64,000 bases of DNA, from the NCBI GenBank assembly GCA_017554235.1, contig JAFZIV010000041.1, positions 43,862 through 107,861 of the forward strand, in the 5' to 3' direction. Within the stretch, counting starts at the first letter, position 1. Each line of letters opens with the position of its first letter. Both the position numbers and the translations under genes were made by a program. Source of the stretch: Selenomonadaceae bacterium. Lineage in GTDB: Bacteria; Bacillota; Negativicutes; Selenomonadales; Selenomonadaceae. The notes below the pieces were generated by a model that was not told the origin of the DNA, made no database searches, and saw nothing but the letters and a program-made list of their open reading frames with translations. Positions 16,202 through 24,724 of the stretch are shown here, piece after piece.

Positions 16202-19200
16202 TCAGTGCGTCAATTTTTTAGCCGCGCTTATAATTTCTTCCCTATCATTAACCAATTCTTTTAACTTATTCAGCACAGCCTGTTCACTTATTTCATCTAA
16301 AATCCAACCGCCACCAGTACGCTTAACACGATCTGCAGGTGCTCCTATTGGAAATACCATAACCGGGTAACCTGAATACATTGCCTCAGTTGTCGTGTAA
16401 GAATAAGTTTCAGGAATTATTGAAGTTACAATAACGACGGCAATTTTATGAACCGATAACAAATCTGAAATTTTGTTATTATCGTAAGCACCGGTAATTT
16501 CAAACTTTCTACTTTCGCTTCGGTAAGCGTTATTGTGCAAGTTAGTTATACCTATTACCGTTAATTTGACGGGCAATGAAATTTTTTCTAAATCGTTAGC
16601 TAAATCATATATGATTCGCGAACCTTTTTCAATTCCGATAGCCCCGATTATTGCAACGTTTAAAATTTCCTCTCGCGCAAATTCTTCACGAAAAGTATAC
16701 GTCAAGTTATCATTTACTTCGTGTTCCCGCACGGTGATTGAAATTGATGGATAGTAGTGACGGAAAATTTCTGCTGTATTGTCACTCGGTACAATAACTT
16801 CTTTGGCATTAAAAATGAACTCTTGAAAATTTTTTCGCCATTTGGAAATATCGACCGAATTTACACTATCAATACTACTTCTTTTAAGACACGCCGCGCA
16901 TTTATTTAAATTGGTTTCAGCACCGCAATATTCCATACTTTCTGTGAGAAAATGACATCTTGGACATACGGCAAAAAAATCATGACCAAAAAAAGTATAC
17001 GGAATTTCAGATTGAATAATCCATTGAAGAATTTTCGGTATAGGATAAGTTACCAGCTGATTAACGTAAAGCCAATCGATATTCAGCGCATGCAATAATT
17101 CCTTGAACTCTTCGGCATTCATTTCATCAATATTGAAATCGGCAACTTTTTCTTCATCATTGTCGTTGTAACTTTTAACCAACAGTGTTTTTCTGTCAGC
17201 AAGCGGTTCCATACCGTAAACACGCCAATTTTCTTTCAACTTCGCAATAATTCTGTTTTGATAAGTCGTTGCACCGCCGCCCATTGAGTGATTCAAAAAC
17301 ATAACACCCTTAACATCAGATTGAGCCTGTACACAGTGGTACAAAAATTTTCTGTTCGCACCGGCGGGATCTGCGTGTATGTAATCTTGGATTATTTTAT
17401 CATATCCGGGATAACGTTCATTAATAATTGCAAGATTCTCCTGAATGCGTTGCTTTTTAGATTTATCGACACGCTCGGCAAAACTTGCGCCGTGTTTGTG
17501 ATATACAAAAAGATTTCTGACGTGAACATGATGATAACCCTGCGCGGCAGTCCTTCTGCACCAATCATTTTCTTCACCGTATCCCTTACCAAAAATCGTA
17601 TCAAAGCCGCCAAACTGTTTGATACACTCACGACGCATCAACATACAAAAACCTATGCCTGTCGGCATATCGCAAAAAGTTTTGTCGCCGTAACGTGCAA
17701 AGAGTGAGTCAAGTTCGGTGACAGTTAAATTTTTCGGCAAATCATTATTAGTACAAATATTTGGGAAGGAACAAATTTCAGCACTGTTTGAAAAAGGCGT
17801 AACAGAGGCAACTTTTTCATCCTCAAGCATAGGGCGAATAAGACGTGATAACCAATTCGGCGGAACTTCAGTGTCGGTATTGAGTAATACAACATGGTTG
17901 CGCGTCATTTTTAAGCCGCGATTAACTGTACCGATAAAACCGAGATTTTCTTCATTATGGGAAATATCCAGATTAAGCAAAAGTTTTGGTCTTTTCCAAA
18001 ATGCAACATCTATCAACAAAGAATTAATGCGTTCATCAGGACTACAATCATTAATCAAATACAAATTAAACTTAACGTCGGTATTTTCAAAAACAGTTTC
18101 AAGACATCTGCGCGTAAAATCGACGGCATTGTAAATCGGCACAATAATATCGACTACAATATCACGCGGTACAGTATATGGAATTTTTTCATCAAGCCAA
18201 GCATTTCCATAAACAATCTCGTTAAATTTTTCTATTTCAGTAACGGCAGGCGAATTTAATTTGTTATCGGAACGAATCATCACCTGACGCAATCCGCCAT
18301 GACGAAACGTCGAAATCAACTTGCCGATATTTTCACTGTTTATAAGTGAAAGTGCACGACGAGGATTAAAAAGTACCCAAGCTAAATTTTTGACGAACAA
18401 GCGGCGCGTCGTACCCTTAGGTAAAAGTTTGTCACGAAGTCCATAATATTTCTGTAAAAACCGATAACCACGCGAAGAATATATTTCGTTCAAATGACTC
18501 TGCAAACCGTCGAATTGCTGTTGGGCGGAATTAACCTGCCCTTTCAATTCTTCAACCTTTTGCAGATTTAAATTTAACACATTCTGTAAATTATCGATAA
18601 TTTGATTATCTGTCTCAATTTGTTCTTCCAATATGTTAATCTTGCTAAATTCGGCGGTAGCTTGATCTAATTTTTGATTCTGCAGATTTAAAGATTGTAT
18701 CAAGTTATATTTATCTTCAAGCAGTGAAATATTTTCATCACGAAGTATTTGAAAAGGGTCATATGTGCGGGAAATTTCTCCGATAATTTTTACTCTAATA
18801 TTACCGTTACCGCTATATTTCACCATGTACTGCGGATCTTGAGTTAAGAAAATTTGATTTTCGTCAATTTCTTTAAATGGCGGTAATGCCGTCATATCTA
18901 CGGATTCATCATTAACCTGCGCAGAAATAATTTTCATTGCCAAAGATTCATTTTCCGAAGGGTCAAAACGAAGTGCAACAATTTCATTGGCATTAACAAA
19001 AAATTCCGAAGTGAAAATTCCGTCTTGCCTGACATAAGCAAGCACTCGTATACGATTTTGTTCAGAAAATCCCAAGCCGGTATCATAGTATAAAGAAGTG
19101 CGCAGGTAACGAATATTTGTCAACGTGTAGATTATACCTGCCTCCGCGTTGTCATGAACAAAACTTTTTTCGTCATATTTGTACCAGTCGATTAATTTCT

Positions 19201-20212
19201 GCGCGGTATTTTTATCGTTGAGAAGATCAAACAAAATATCCAGTGCCAAAAGTTTACGTGCCGCGCTACTTGACGATTGAAGAATTTTTGCAAGCGCGTA
19301 TTGCGGCAAAATATTTCCTTCGATAACATAAGGTTGAGCTTCAGGAAAAACTTTTAGAAATTCTTTAGCGTCAGTAATACGTCGATATTCTTGGAGTATT
19401 CGGTAAAGTTCAAGTTCACTGCGAATAACCGTATCGGGACGCTCGGCACTGGTATTATCATTCGTAAATCTTCTCAATCGAAAAAACGTAAGTTTATCTT
19501 CGATAACGTACACATTGTATTGAAGAAGTAATCGAATCCACATTGCATAATCAATCAACTGCCATAATCCGCTAATTTTGTAAACTTCTTGAAGAAATTT
19601 TGTATTGCGAAGAAGTACGCTTGGATGACAAAAACAGTTACCCTTGAAAAATAAATCGTGCAACCATTGCTCTCGACTGCGATTGCGTTGTTTAAAAACA
19701 TTATGATACAAATCATAATCGGAAACTTCATAAAGCATGCCGTCTTCATCAATGAACTCAGCCCACGTAAAACAAGCGACGTATTCTGCGTTATTGTCAA
19801 GAAATTCAACTTGCTTTTGAAGTTTATCTTCCTTCCAAACATCGTCTGAATGATGAACGGCAATATATTTTCCTTGCACGGCGTTAAAGGCTTCTATAGC
19901 GGCAATTCGAGGTCCGCGATTCTCTTCATAAAGAAAAGTTTTTACGCGCGGGTCGTCAAAAGTTTTAATAATTTCGCGACTGTTATCGGTTGAGCCGTCG
20001 TCATAAATCAGCAACTCAAAATCAGTGAAAGTTTGATGAAGTACACTTTCAATGGCGGTGGCAACATATTTAGCGTGATTGTAACTAGAAAGAATTACGC
20101 TTACCTTCGGTTTTTTTTCTTCAACTTTAGGTAACGTCGGTAATTTCAACTTCGGCGTATTTTTCCTGAAAAGTATTGGCGGTATCTTTCTTTTGGATTT
20201 ATTTCTAGACAT
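16202..20212 (-). CDS. Giant three-module glycosyltransferase (GT2 - coiled coil - GT2 - GT4-like)
   Basis: The protein has about 1336 residues. Module 1 (~37-150) is GT2: VSVILSSYNHAKY, IYDDGSTDNSREII, and the metal site HHSDDVWKEDKL. A coiled coil spans ~487-578 (LLEDKYNLIQ to SHLNEIYSSRG). Module 2 (~686-905) is a second GT2: VDIIVPIYNA, NTDTEVPPNWL as DxD-like site, GIGFCMLMRR. From ~965 comes a GT4-like half (HSMGGGATTYQNR), a Cys-rich stretch CPRCH...CAACLKR near 1085-1110, and the nucleotide-binding half with GAIGIEKGS and ETYSYTTTEAMYSGYPVMVF. Such proteins build surface or flagellar glycans. The ATG at 20212 overlaps the upstream stop by 8 bp and has GGTGG before it. Confidence 0.85.
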   Translation of the reverse strand: MSRNKSKRKIPPILFRKNTPKLKLPTLPKVEEKKPKVSVILSSYNHAKYVATAIESVLHQTFTDFELLIYDDGSTDNSREIIKTFDDPRVKTFLYEENRGPRIAAIEAFNAVQGKYIAVHHSDDVWKEDKLQKQVEFLDNNAEYVACFTWAEFIDEDGMLYEVSDYDLYHNVFKQRNRSREQWLHDLFFKGNCFCHPSVLLRNTKFLQEVYKISGLWQLIDYAMWIRLLLQYNVYVIEDKLTFFRLRRFTNDNTSAERPDTVIRSELELYRILQEYRRITDAKEFLKVFPEAQPYVIEGNILPQYALAKILQSSSSAARKLLALDILFDLLNDKNTAQKLIDWYKYDEKSFVHDNAEAGIIYTLTNIRYLRTSLYYDTGLGFSEQNRIRVLAYVRQDGIFTSEFFVNANEIVALRFDPSENESLAMKIISAQVNDESVDMTALPPFKEIDENQIFLTQDPQYMVKYSGNGNIRVKIIGEISRTYDPFQILRDENISLLEDKYNLIQSLNLQNQKLDQATAEFSKINILEEQIETDNQIIDNLQNVLNLNLQKVEELKGQVNSAQQQFDGLQSHLNEIYSSRGYRFLQKYYGLRDKLLPKGTTRRLFVKNLAWVLFNPRRALSLINSENIGKLISTFRHGGLRQVMIRSDNKLNSPAVTEIEKFNEIVYGNAWLDEKIPYTVPRDIVVDIIVPIYNAVDFTRRCLETVFENTDVKFNLYLINDCSPDERINSLLIDVAFWKRPKLLLNLDISHNEENLGFIGTVNRGLKMTRNHVVLLNTDTEVPPNWLSRLIRPMLEDEKVASVTPFSNSAEICSFPNICTNNDLPKNLTVTELDSLFARYGDKTFCDMPTGIGFCMLMRRECIKQFGGFDTIFGKGYGEENDWCRRTAAQGYHHVHVRNLFVYHKHGASFAERVDKSKKQRIQENLAIINERYPGYDKIIQDYIHADPAGANRKFLYHCVQAQSDVKGVMFLNHSMGGGATTYQNRIIAKLKENWRVYGMEPLADRKTLLVKSYNDNDEEKVADFNIDEMNAEEFKELLHALNIDWLYVNQLVTYPIPKILQWIIQSEIPYTFFGHDFFAVCPRCHFLTESMEYCGAETNLNKCAACLKRSSIDSVNSVDISKWRKNFQEFIFNAKEVIVPSDNTAEIFRHYYPSISITVREHEVNDNLTYTFREEFAREEILNVAIIGAIGIEKGSRIIYDLANDLEKISLPVKLTVIGITNLHNNAYRSESRKFEITGAYDNNKISDLLSVHKIAVVIVTSIIPETYSYTTTEAMYSGYPVMVFPIGAPADRVKRTGGGWILDEISEQAVLNKLKELVNDREEIISAAKKLTH

Positions 20213-21233
20213 TTGTTCCCACCTTTTTGGCAAGTACACCTGACAAATCTACAATGCAGCCTGCCCAACTCAAACCTACGCCGAATCCTGTCAATAATAC
20301 ATTGTGCAGATTTTTCACGTCTACAGAATCAATTACTTGCTCTATTGCATAGGGAACACTGCCGGAAATCAAATTGCCTGTGTGAGTTATGTCATTGTGA
20401 AAAGGAACGTCTTCCAACGCGGTTTTTTTGCGTACTTGCTCCAACATAAAATAATTGGCTTGATGAAAAATGCAATAATCCAAATCTGCGCGGGTAATTT
20501 TTGCGGCGGCAAGTACATTATCTACCAGCGGCGGTACTTCCCGAAAAGTAAAATAGGTTATCGCCATACCGTCCATATAGGCATCGTAATTTGAACGCCC
20601 GTTATGATTTTCGTCGTATTCAAAAACTTCGGGAGTATTGCGAGGCATATTGCGACTTCCGCCAACAGGAATATAAAGTTTATTATAACGTGAACCGTCA
20701 CTGCCGAAAACAAATGCGCGGATATTTTCTGATTCTTCGTCAACGCCTTCAATCCACGTTGCAGTTGCGCCGTCACCGAAAAGCGGACGCACTCCCAAAT
20801 CTTTTTTACTGGCGTACTTTGTATAAACGCTTGAAGTTATGAACAAAATTTTCTTTGCCATTCCCGTTTCAATTAATCCTTTGGCAACGGCAAGTCCGTA
20901 AATGTAACCTGAACAACCAAGAGCAATGTCCATTGAACCGACATTTTTAGAAAGTCCGAGACGATATTGAAGGTGCGGAGCAGTGTTCGGTACTTGGTAA
21001 TCCGGGTGTTGCGTACAGAGCAAAATAAAATCCGTTTCATCACGATTTATATCGTATTCAGAAAAAAGATTTTCTGCCGCCCTGACAGCCAAATCGCCGG
21101 CTGATTCATCGTCTGCTGCAATGTGACGTTCAACGACGCCCAATTTTTTACTGAAACGTTCATTTACAAAATCGCTGTTTTTCTCAATCTTTTCGGGAAG
21201 GTATGATGATACCGCCCGTATTTTTGCAAACAT
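20205..21233 (-). CDS. 3-oxoacyl-ACP synthase III-like (KAS III) enzyme
   Basis: The protein has 342 residues with a thiolase fold. The catalytic triad is visible: Cys in DIALGCSGYIYGLAVAKG (~residue 108), His in CIFHQANYFMLEQ (~residue 251), Asn in HTGNLISGSVPYA (~residue 284). Canonical FabH starts fatty acid synthesis from acetyl-CoA and malonyl-ACP. Being between a DegT aminotransferase and a glycosyltransferase suggests a specialised paralog that makes an acyl group for an N-acylated sugar; this is inferred from context. The ATG at 21233 has AAGGAG 8 bp upstream, at the edge of a heptamer array. Confidence 0.82.
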   Translation of the reverse strand: MFAKIRAVSSYLPEKIEKNSDFVNERFSKKLGVVERHIAADDESAGDLAVRAAENLFSEYDINRDETDFILLCTQHPDYQVPNTAPHLQYRLGLSKNVGSMDIALGCSGYIYGLAVAKGLIETGMAKKILFITSSVYTKYASKKDLGVRPLFGDGATATWIEGVDEESENIRAFVFGSDGSRYNKLYIPVGGSRNMPRNTPEVFEYDENHNGRSNYDAYMDGMAITYFTFREVPPLVDNVLAAAKITRADLDYCIFHQANYFMLEQVRKKTALEDVPFHNDITHTGNLISGSVPYAIEQVIDSVDVKNLHNVLLTGFGVGLSWAGCIVDLSGVLAKKVGTNV

Positions 21234-21245
21234 TTATCATTCTCC

Positions 21246-21324
21246 TTAGTGAATAGTGGTTAGTGAATAGTTAATAGTACTGACAACTACACTATTCACT
21301 ATTCACTATTTACTAGCAACTAAC
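21246..21324. repeat. Palindromic heptamer-repeat array (copy B)
   Basis: The left arm (21246-21278) consists of 7-bp units such as GTGAATA, GTGGTTA and GTTAATA. The right arm (about 21289-21324) consists of ACTATTC, ACTATTT, ACTAGCA and ACTAACC. Read on the minus strand, the array encodes the last residues (LVASK) and stop of the aminotransferase and ends beside the AAGGAG site of the KAS III-like gene. Confidence 0.85.
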
Positions 21325-22445
21325 CTTATAATCGCGCAGATTTTTCTAACGTCATCAGCCGCCAATTCGCCATACATAGGCAGACTTAAGACTTGCTGAC
21401 CAATAACATTGGCGACGGGTAAATTTTCAACGCTTGACGAATTTAATTGACGGTAACAGGTATACTCATTACAAAGCGGATGAAAATATTTGCGCGGATA
21501 AACATTATATTTTCTAAGTTCATCGTAAACATAATCGCGCGACTTGCCAAAAACTTTTTCATCAATACGAATCACGTAGTACTGATAATTAGACTTAACA
21601 TTTTCAGGACATTTCGGCATAAGTTTTATACCGTCAACGTTGCCAAGTTCTTCGTCGTAAATTTTATGAAGTTGCCGACGTTTATATTGTTCCTCTTCAA
21701 CGTAATTCAACATAATACGTCCGATAGCTGCGCGGACTTCATCGAGCTTGCCGTTAATGCCGGGCATAACAACTTCATCTTCATTTTTGATACCGAAATT
21801 TTTCAATAAGTCAATTCGTTGCTTAAGATTTTTATTTTTGTGGACGAGTGCGCCGCCCTCCAAAGTGTGATAAACTTTCGTGGCGTGGAAACTGAACATT
21901 GAAATATCTCCGAAATTTCCTATACCGTTGCCGTCAATCTCAACGCCGAAAGCGTGCGCCGCGTCGTAAACAACCTTTAAGCCGTAAGCGTCGGCAACCT
22001 GCTGAATCTTTTCAACATTGCAGGGAGTTCCAAAAACGTGTACAGCCAAAATTGCGGTAGTGTGCGGCGTTATCATCGATTCAATTTTATTCGCGTCAAT
22101 GTTCATCGTTTCTTCGTCAATATCGCAGAAAATAGGTTGAATGTTATTCCAACTCAAAACGTGCGGCGTTGCGGCAAAAGTAAACGGCGTAGTGATAACT
22201 TCACCTTGAAGGCGCAAACTCTGTATTGCAACCATAAGCGCGATTGTGCCGTTATTGAACAGTGAAAGGTATGGAACTTTTAAAAAACTTTCAAGTTCGC
22301 GTTCAAGCATATGATGTTGCGGACCGTTATTGGTGAGCCATTTAGATTCCCAAATGTCACGGAGTTTTTCTGTAACTTCCTCAATATTTGGAAAGACCGG
22401 GCGCGTTACAAAAATTGTTTCCGCAAAGGGTTCTATCTTCGACAA
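21306..22445 (-). CDS. DegT/DnrJ/EryC1/StrS family sugar aminotransferase
   Basis: The protein has about 379 residues and is PLP-dependent. Family landmarks are SKWLTNNGPQ, LFNNGTIALMVAIQSL, VITTPFTFAATPHVL, VVYDAAHAFGV (PLP-ring Asp) and SFHATKVYHTLEGGALV with the Schiff-base Lys near residue 187. The C-terminal YQYYVIRI and YPRKYFHPL segments bind the sugar nucleotide. It probably transaminates a 4-keto-6-deoxy nucleotide sugar. The TTG at 22445 is favoured because GGAGG lies 8 bp upstream; the longer frame from 22460 overlaps that site. It is the first gene of the glycan operon. Confidence 0.88.
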   Translation of the reverse strand: MSKIEPFAETIFVTRPVFPNIEEVTEKLRDIWESKWLTNNGPQHHMLERELESFLKVPYLSLFNNGTIALMVAIQSLRLQGEVITTPFTFAATPHVLSWNNIQPIFCDIDEETMNIDANKIESMITPHTTAILAVHVFGTPCNVEKIQQVADAYGLKVVYDAAHAFGVEIDGNGIGNFGDISMFSFHATKVYHTLEGGALVHKNKNLKQRIDLLKNFGIKNEDEVVMPGINGKLDEVRAAIGRIMLNYVEEEQYKRRQLHKIYDEELGNVDGIKLMPKCPENVKSNYQYYVIRIDEKVFGKSRDYVYDELRKYNVYPRKYFHPLCNEYTCYRQLNSSSVENLPVANVIGQQVLSLPMYGELAADDVRKICAIIRLVASK

Positions 22446-22482
22446 ATTATAATCCTCCAATTTAAAAAATTTAACTTACAAT

Positions 22483-22511
22483 ATTATAGTGGACGGCAGG
22501 GATAATTGCAA
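22483..22511 (-). promoter_or_regulatory. Sigma-A promoter of the aminotransferase-led operon
   Basis: On the minus strand TTGCAA (22506-22511) and TATAAT (22483-22488) are spaced by 17 bp, 38 bp upstream of the aminotransferase start. The spacing and perfect -10 box make it a good candidate for the whole operon down to cdsA. Confidence 0.7.
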
Positions 22512-22603
22512 AAAAAATTTTCCCGCGCAGATTAAGGCAGGAAAATCATTTCGGCGGCAGAATATTTTAAGCTAATTCAGTATAAAAAGGAGAATTCTAT
22601 TTT

Positions 22604-23122
22604 ATGGAAATAGGAAAAGAAGTGAAGGAATGGGTATTTTCAATTTCAGCGGCGATTTTGCTTGCACTTATAATTCGTACATTTATCGTTGAACTTTACG
22701 TAGTTGACGGACCTAGTATGAGACCGACACTTCAACACAATGAAAGGTTAGTCGTCAACAAATTTATTTATCGTGTCCGCGACCCGCAAAAAGGAGAAGT
22801 CGTGATATTCCGTTATCCTCGTGACCCGAGCCGAGATTTTATCAAGCGCGTAATTGCGACGGCAGGTGATACGATTGAAATTAAGGACGGACGCGTTTAC
22901 GTGAATGACCAACTTCAACGCGAAGATTATATTTTGGAAAAGACGCGCAGTGAATATCCCAAAGCTACAGTGCCTGATGGGACAATTTTTGTTATGGGCG
23001 ATAACAGAAATAATTCTGAAGACAGCCGCTTTAATGACGTAGGATTTGTGCCGTTGGATTTAGTCAAGGGTGAAGCGATATTAGTTTTCTGGCCTGTCGA
23101 TGATTTTAAAAGCTTGAATTAA
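22604..23122 (+). CDS. lepB: Signal peptidase I
   Basis: The protein has 172 residues. One N-terminal membrane segment (~10-30) is followed by the catalytic Ser in VDGPSMRPTLQ (~residue 37), the general-base Lys in DFIKRVIATAGD (~residue 79) and the C-terminal box MGDNRNNSEDSR. It removes signal peptides from exported preproteins at the membrane. The single-TM length is typical of Firmicutes. AAAGGAG precedes the ATG. The upstream gap holds the divergent aminotransferase promoter. Confidence 0.94.
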   Translation: MEIGKEVKEWVFSISAAILLALIIRTFIVELYVVDGPSMRPTLQHNERLVVNKFIYRVRDPQKGEVVIFRYPRDPSRDFIKRVIATAGDTIEIKDGRVYVNDQLQREDYILEKTRSEYPKATVPDGTIFVMGDNRNNSEDSRFNDVGFVPLDLVKGEAILVFWPVDDFKSLN

Positions 23123-23140
23123 ATTTTAAAAATTTAACTT

Positions 23141-23172
23141 ACTTCGTGGAAATTTTTCTGCGAAGTTTTTTT
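23141..23172 (+). terminator. Probable rho-independent terminator after lepB
   Basis: ACTTCG (23141-23146) pairs with CGAAGT (23161-23166) and is followed by a run of seven Ts. The 14-base loop can itself pair (GAAA with TTTC). Confidence 0.6.
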
Positions 23173-23178
23173 GTTGTA

Positions 23179-24555
23179 TCAATCTGACTTTGTATTTTCG
23201 TCAGCTGTGTATCGAACATTGGCAGGCGCACCATTTCCCGCGCCATTAATCACGTGAGCCGTCAAAAAAATCATCAGTTCAGATTCGGTCTTACTTTTTT
23301 TGTGACTTCTGAACAGCGCACCCAATATAGGCAAGTCACCTAAGAAAGGAATTTTGCTGATACTTTTTTCTTCCTCCGCGCCGATAAGCCCGCCAATAAT
23401 CATTGGTTCACCGTCGCGCACAGTTACAACCGTATCCGCCGAGCGCGTGTTAAACCTGTACGCCTTCAAATCTGAAACATATTGCGGCGTGCTAACTTCA
23501 ATGTGAATCGTCGCCGTAATTGTGTCGTCTTCATTAATTCGCGGAGTGTACTTCAAAATAATTCCCGCGTCGCGATATTTAATCGAAGTCGTCGTAGTTG
23601 AATTGGTCGTCGAGACTTCCGGCACAGGTACAGAACTTCCAACATTGATAACCGCTTCGTGTCCTTGAATCGTTGTGACATTCGGACGCGATAAAATTTT
23701 TGCTTTACCGTTCGTTATAAGCGCGTTAATCTTTGCGCCGTAATAAAATTCATAGGGATTGCCGATAGGAGAGCGTCCAAAACGCAAAATTCCGTAACCA
23801 GTATCTTGATTGTAATTTTTTTCGTCACGTGTAATTATACGGGTACCATCTTCGGAATAATTATATTCGGGATATTGCGGAAATGCTGACCAAAACCATT
23901 CTATACCTAAATTTTTGCTGGCGTTTTTATCAATCGCCAAAATTCTTGCCTCAAGTGAAACTTGCTTTAATTCAACGTCAAGCAACGATAACAAATTTTT
24001 AGCGCGTTCATATTCAGCTTGAGTGCCGTACAAAATCAATGCGTTTACGTCGGGATTAAAGAAAACTCTTTCGTTACGCTTATCTTTATCATCTTGAACT
24101 TTGTCGCGGCTTTCGTATCGACGATACAGCGGAAAATTTTTTTCATTTGAAAATGTCTCAACAAAATTTTCGGTATCATCTCTATCCAAGCTCATGACAA
24201 TAGCTTTTCTCAAAGTCTCCGCGTCGGCATAATGAATCGGCAAAACGTAACTTTGCATCGGCGAATAATTTTCAAAATTAGCAGTCACCATATAAATTTC
24301 GCCGTCTTTAATTAAATTTATATTATGCGTCTTGGCAATAATCTCTAAAATTTTCTGCGGTTCAGTTTCATAAATTACGGCAGAAATTTTTCCTTTAACA
24401 GAATCATCAACCGAAACGTTAATGTTACCTGCGCGGGCAACCAGCATAATCGTAGACCTTAAGTCGGCGTCGTGTACGTTTAAAGTCATTGGTGCGGCAC
24501 TTGCGATTGAACCTAACATAAAAAAAGCCGCCGCCGTCGACAAAAATTTTTTCAT
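23179..24555 (-). CDS. Secretin-family outer-membrane protein (PilQ/GspD-like)
   Basis: The protein has about 458 residues from ATG 24555, which opens a signal peptide MKKFLSTAAAFFMLG...ASAA. After it come a short secretin/TonB-like N domain (MTLNVHDADLRSTIMLVARAGNINVSV split at ~25-50), an N1-type domain with YVLPIHYADAETL, and the C-terminal secretin domain with AKINALITNGKAKILSRPNVTT, ALxx-type SVPVPEV and the closing PFLGDLPILGALFRS signature. Secretins form gated outer-membrane channels for type II, type IV pilus or related systems. No other component is adjacent. Its presence implies an outer membrane. The Shine-Dalgarno spacing (GGGAGG, ~15 bp) is long. Confidence 0.87.
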   Translation of the reverse strand: MKKFLSTAAAFFMLGSIASAAPMTLNVHDADLRSTIMLVARAGNINVSVDDSVKGKISAVIYETEPQKILEIIAKTHNINLIKDGEIYMVTANFENYSPMQSYVLPIHYADAETLRKAIVMSLDRDDTENFVETFSNEKNFPLYRRYESRDKVQDDKDKRNERVFFNPDVNALILYGTQAEYERAKNLLSLLDVELKQVSLEARILAIDKNASKNLGIEWFWSAFPQYPEYNYSEDGTRIITRDEKNYNQDTGYGILRFGRSPIGNPYEFYYGAKINALITNGKAKILSRPNVTTIQGHEAVINVGSSVPVPEVSTTNSTTTTSIKYRDAGIILKYTPRINEDDTITATIHIEVSTPQYVSDLKAYRFNTRSADTVVTVRDGEPMIIGGLIGAEEEKSISKIPFLGDLPILGALFRSHKKSKTESELMIFLTAHVINGAGNGAPANVRYTADENTKSD

Positions 24556-24724
24556 AAAATGTCGCGTAAACCTCCCTCCGCTTAATCTGTGTACGCAAAT
24601 TTTATCAGATAAATTTTTCTCAATCAAGCCAAATTTTTATCTGCACAATCAATTTTAATTTGAAGGAAGAAAATATTTTTCGTCGAAAATTTCTATGTTA
24701 CATATTAATGGGAGGAAAATTTTT

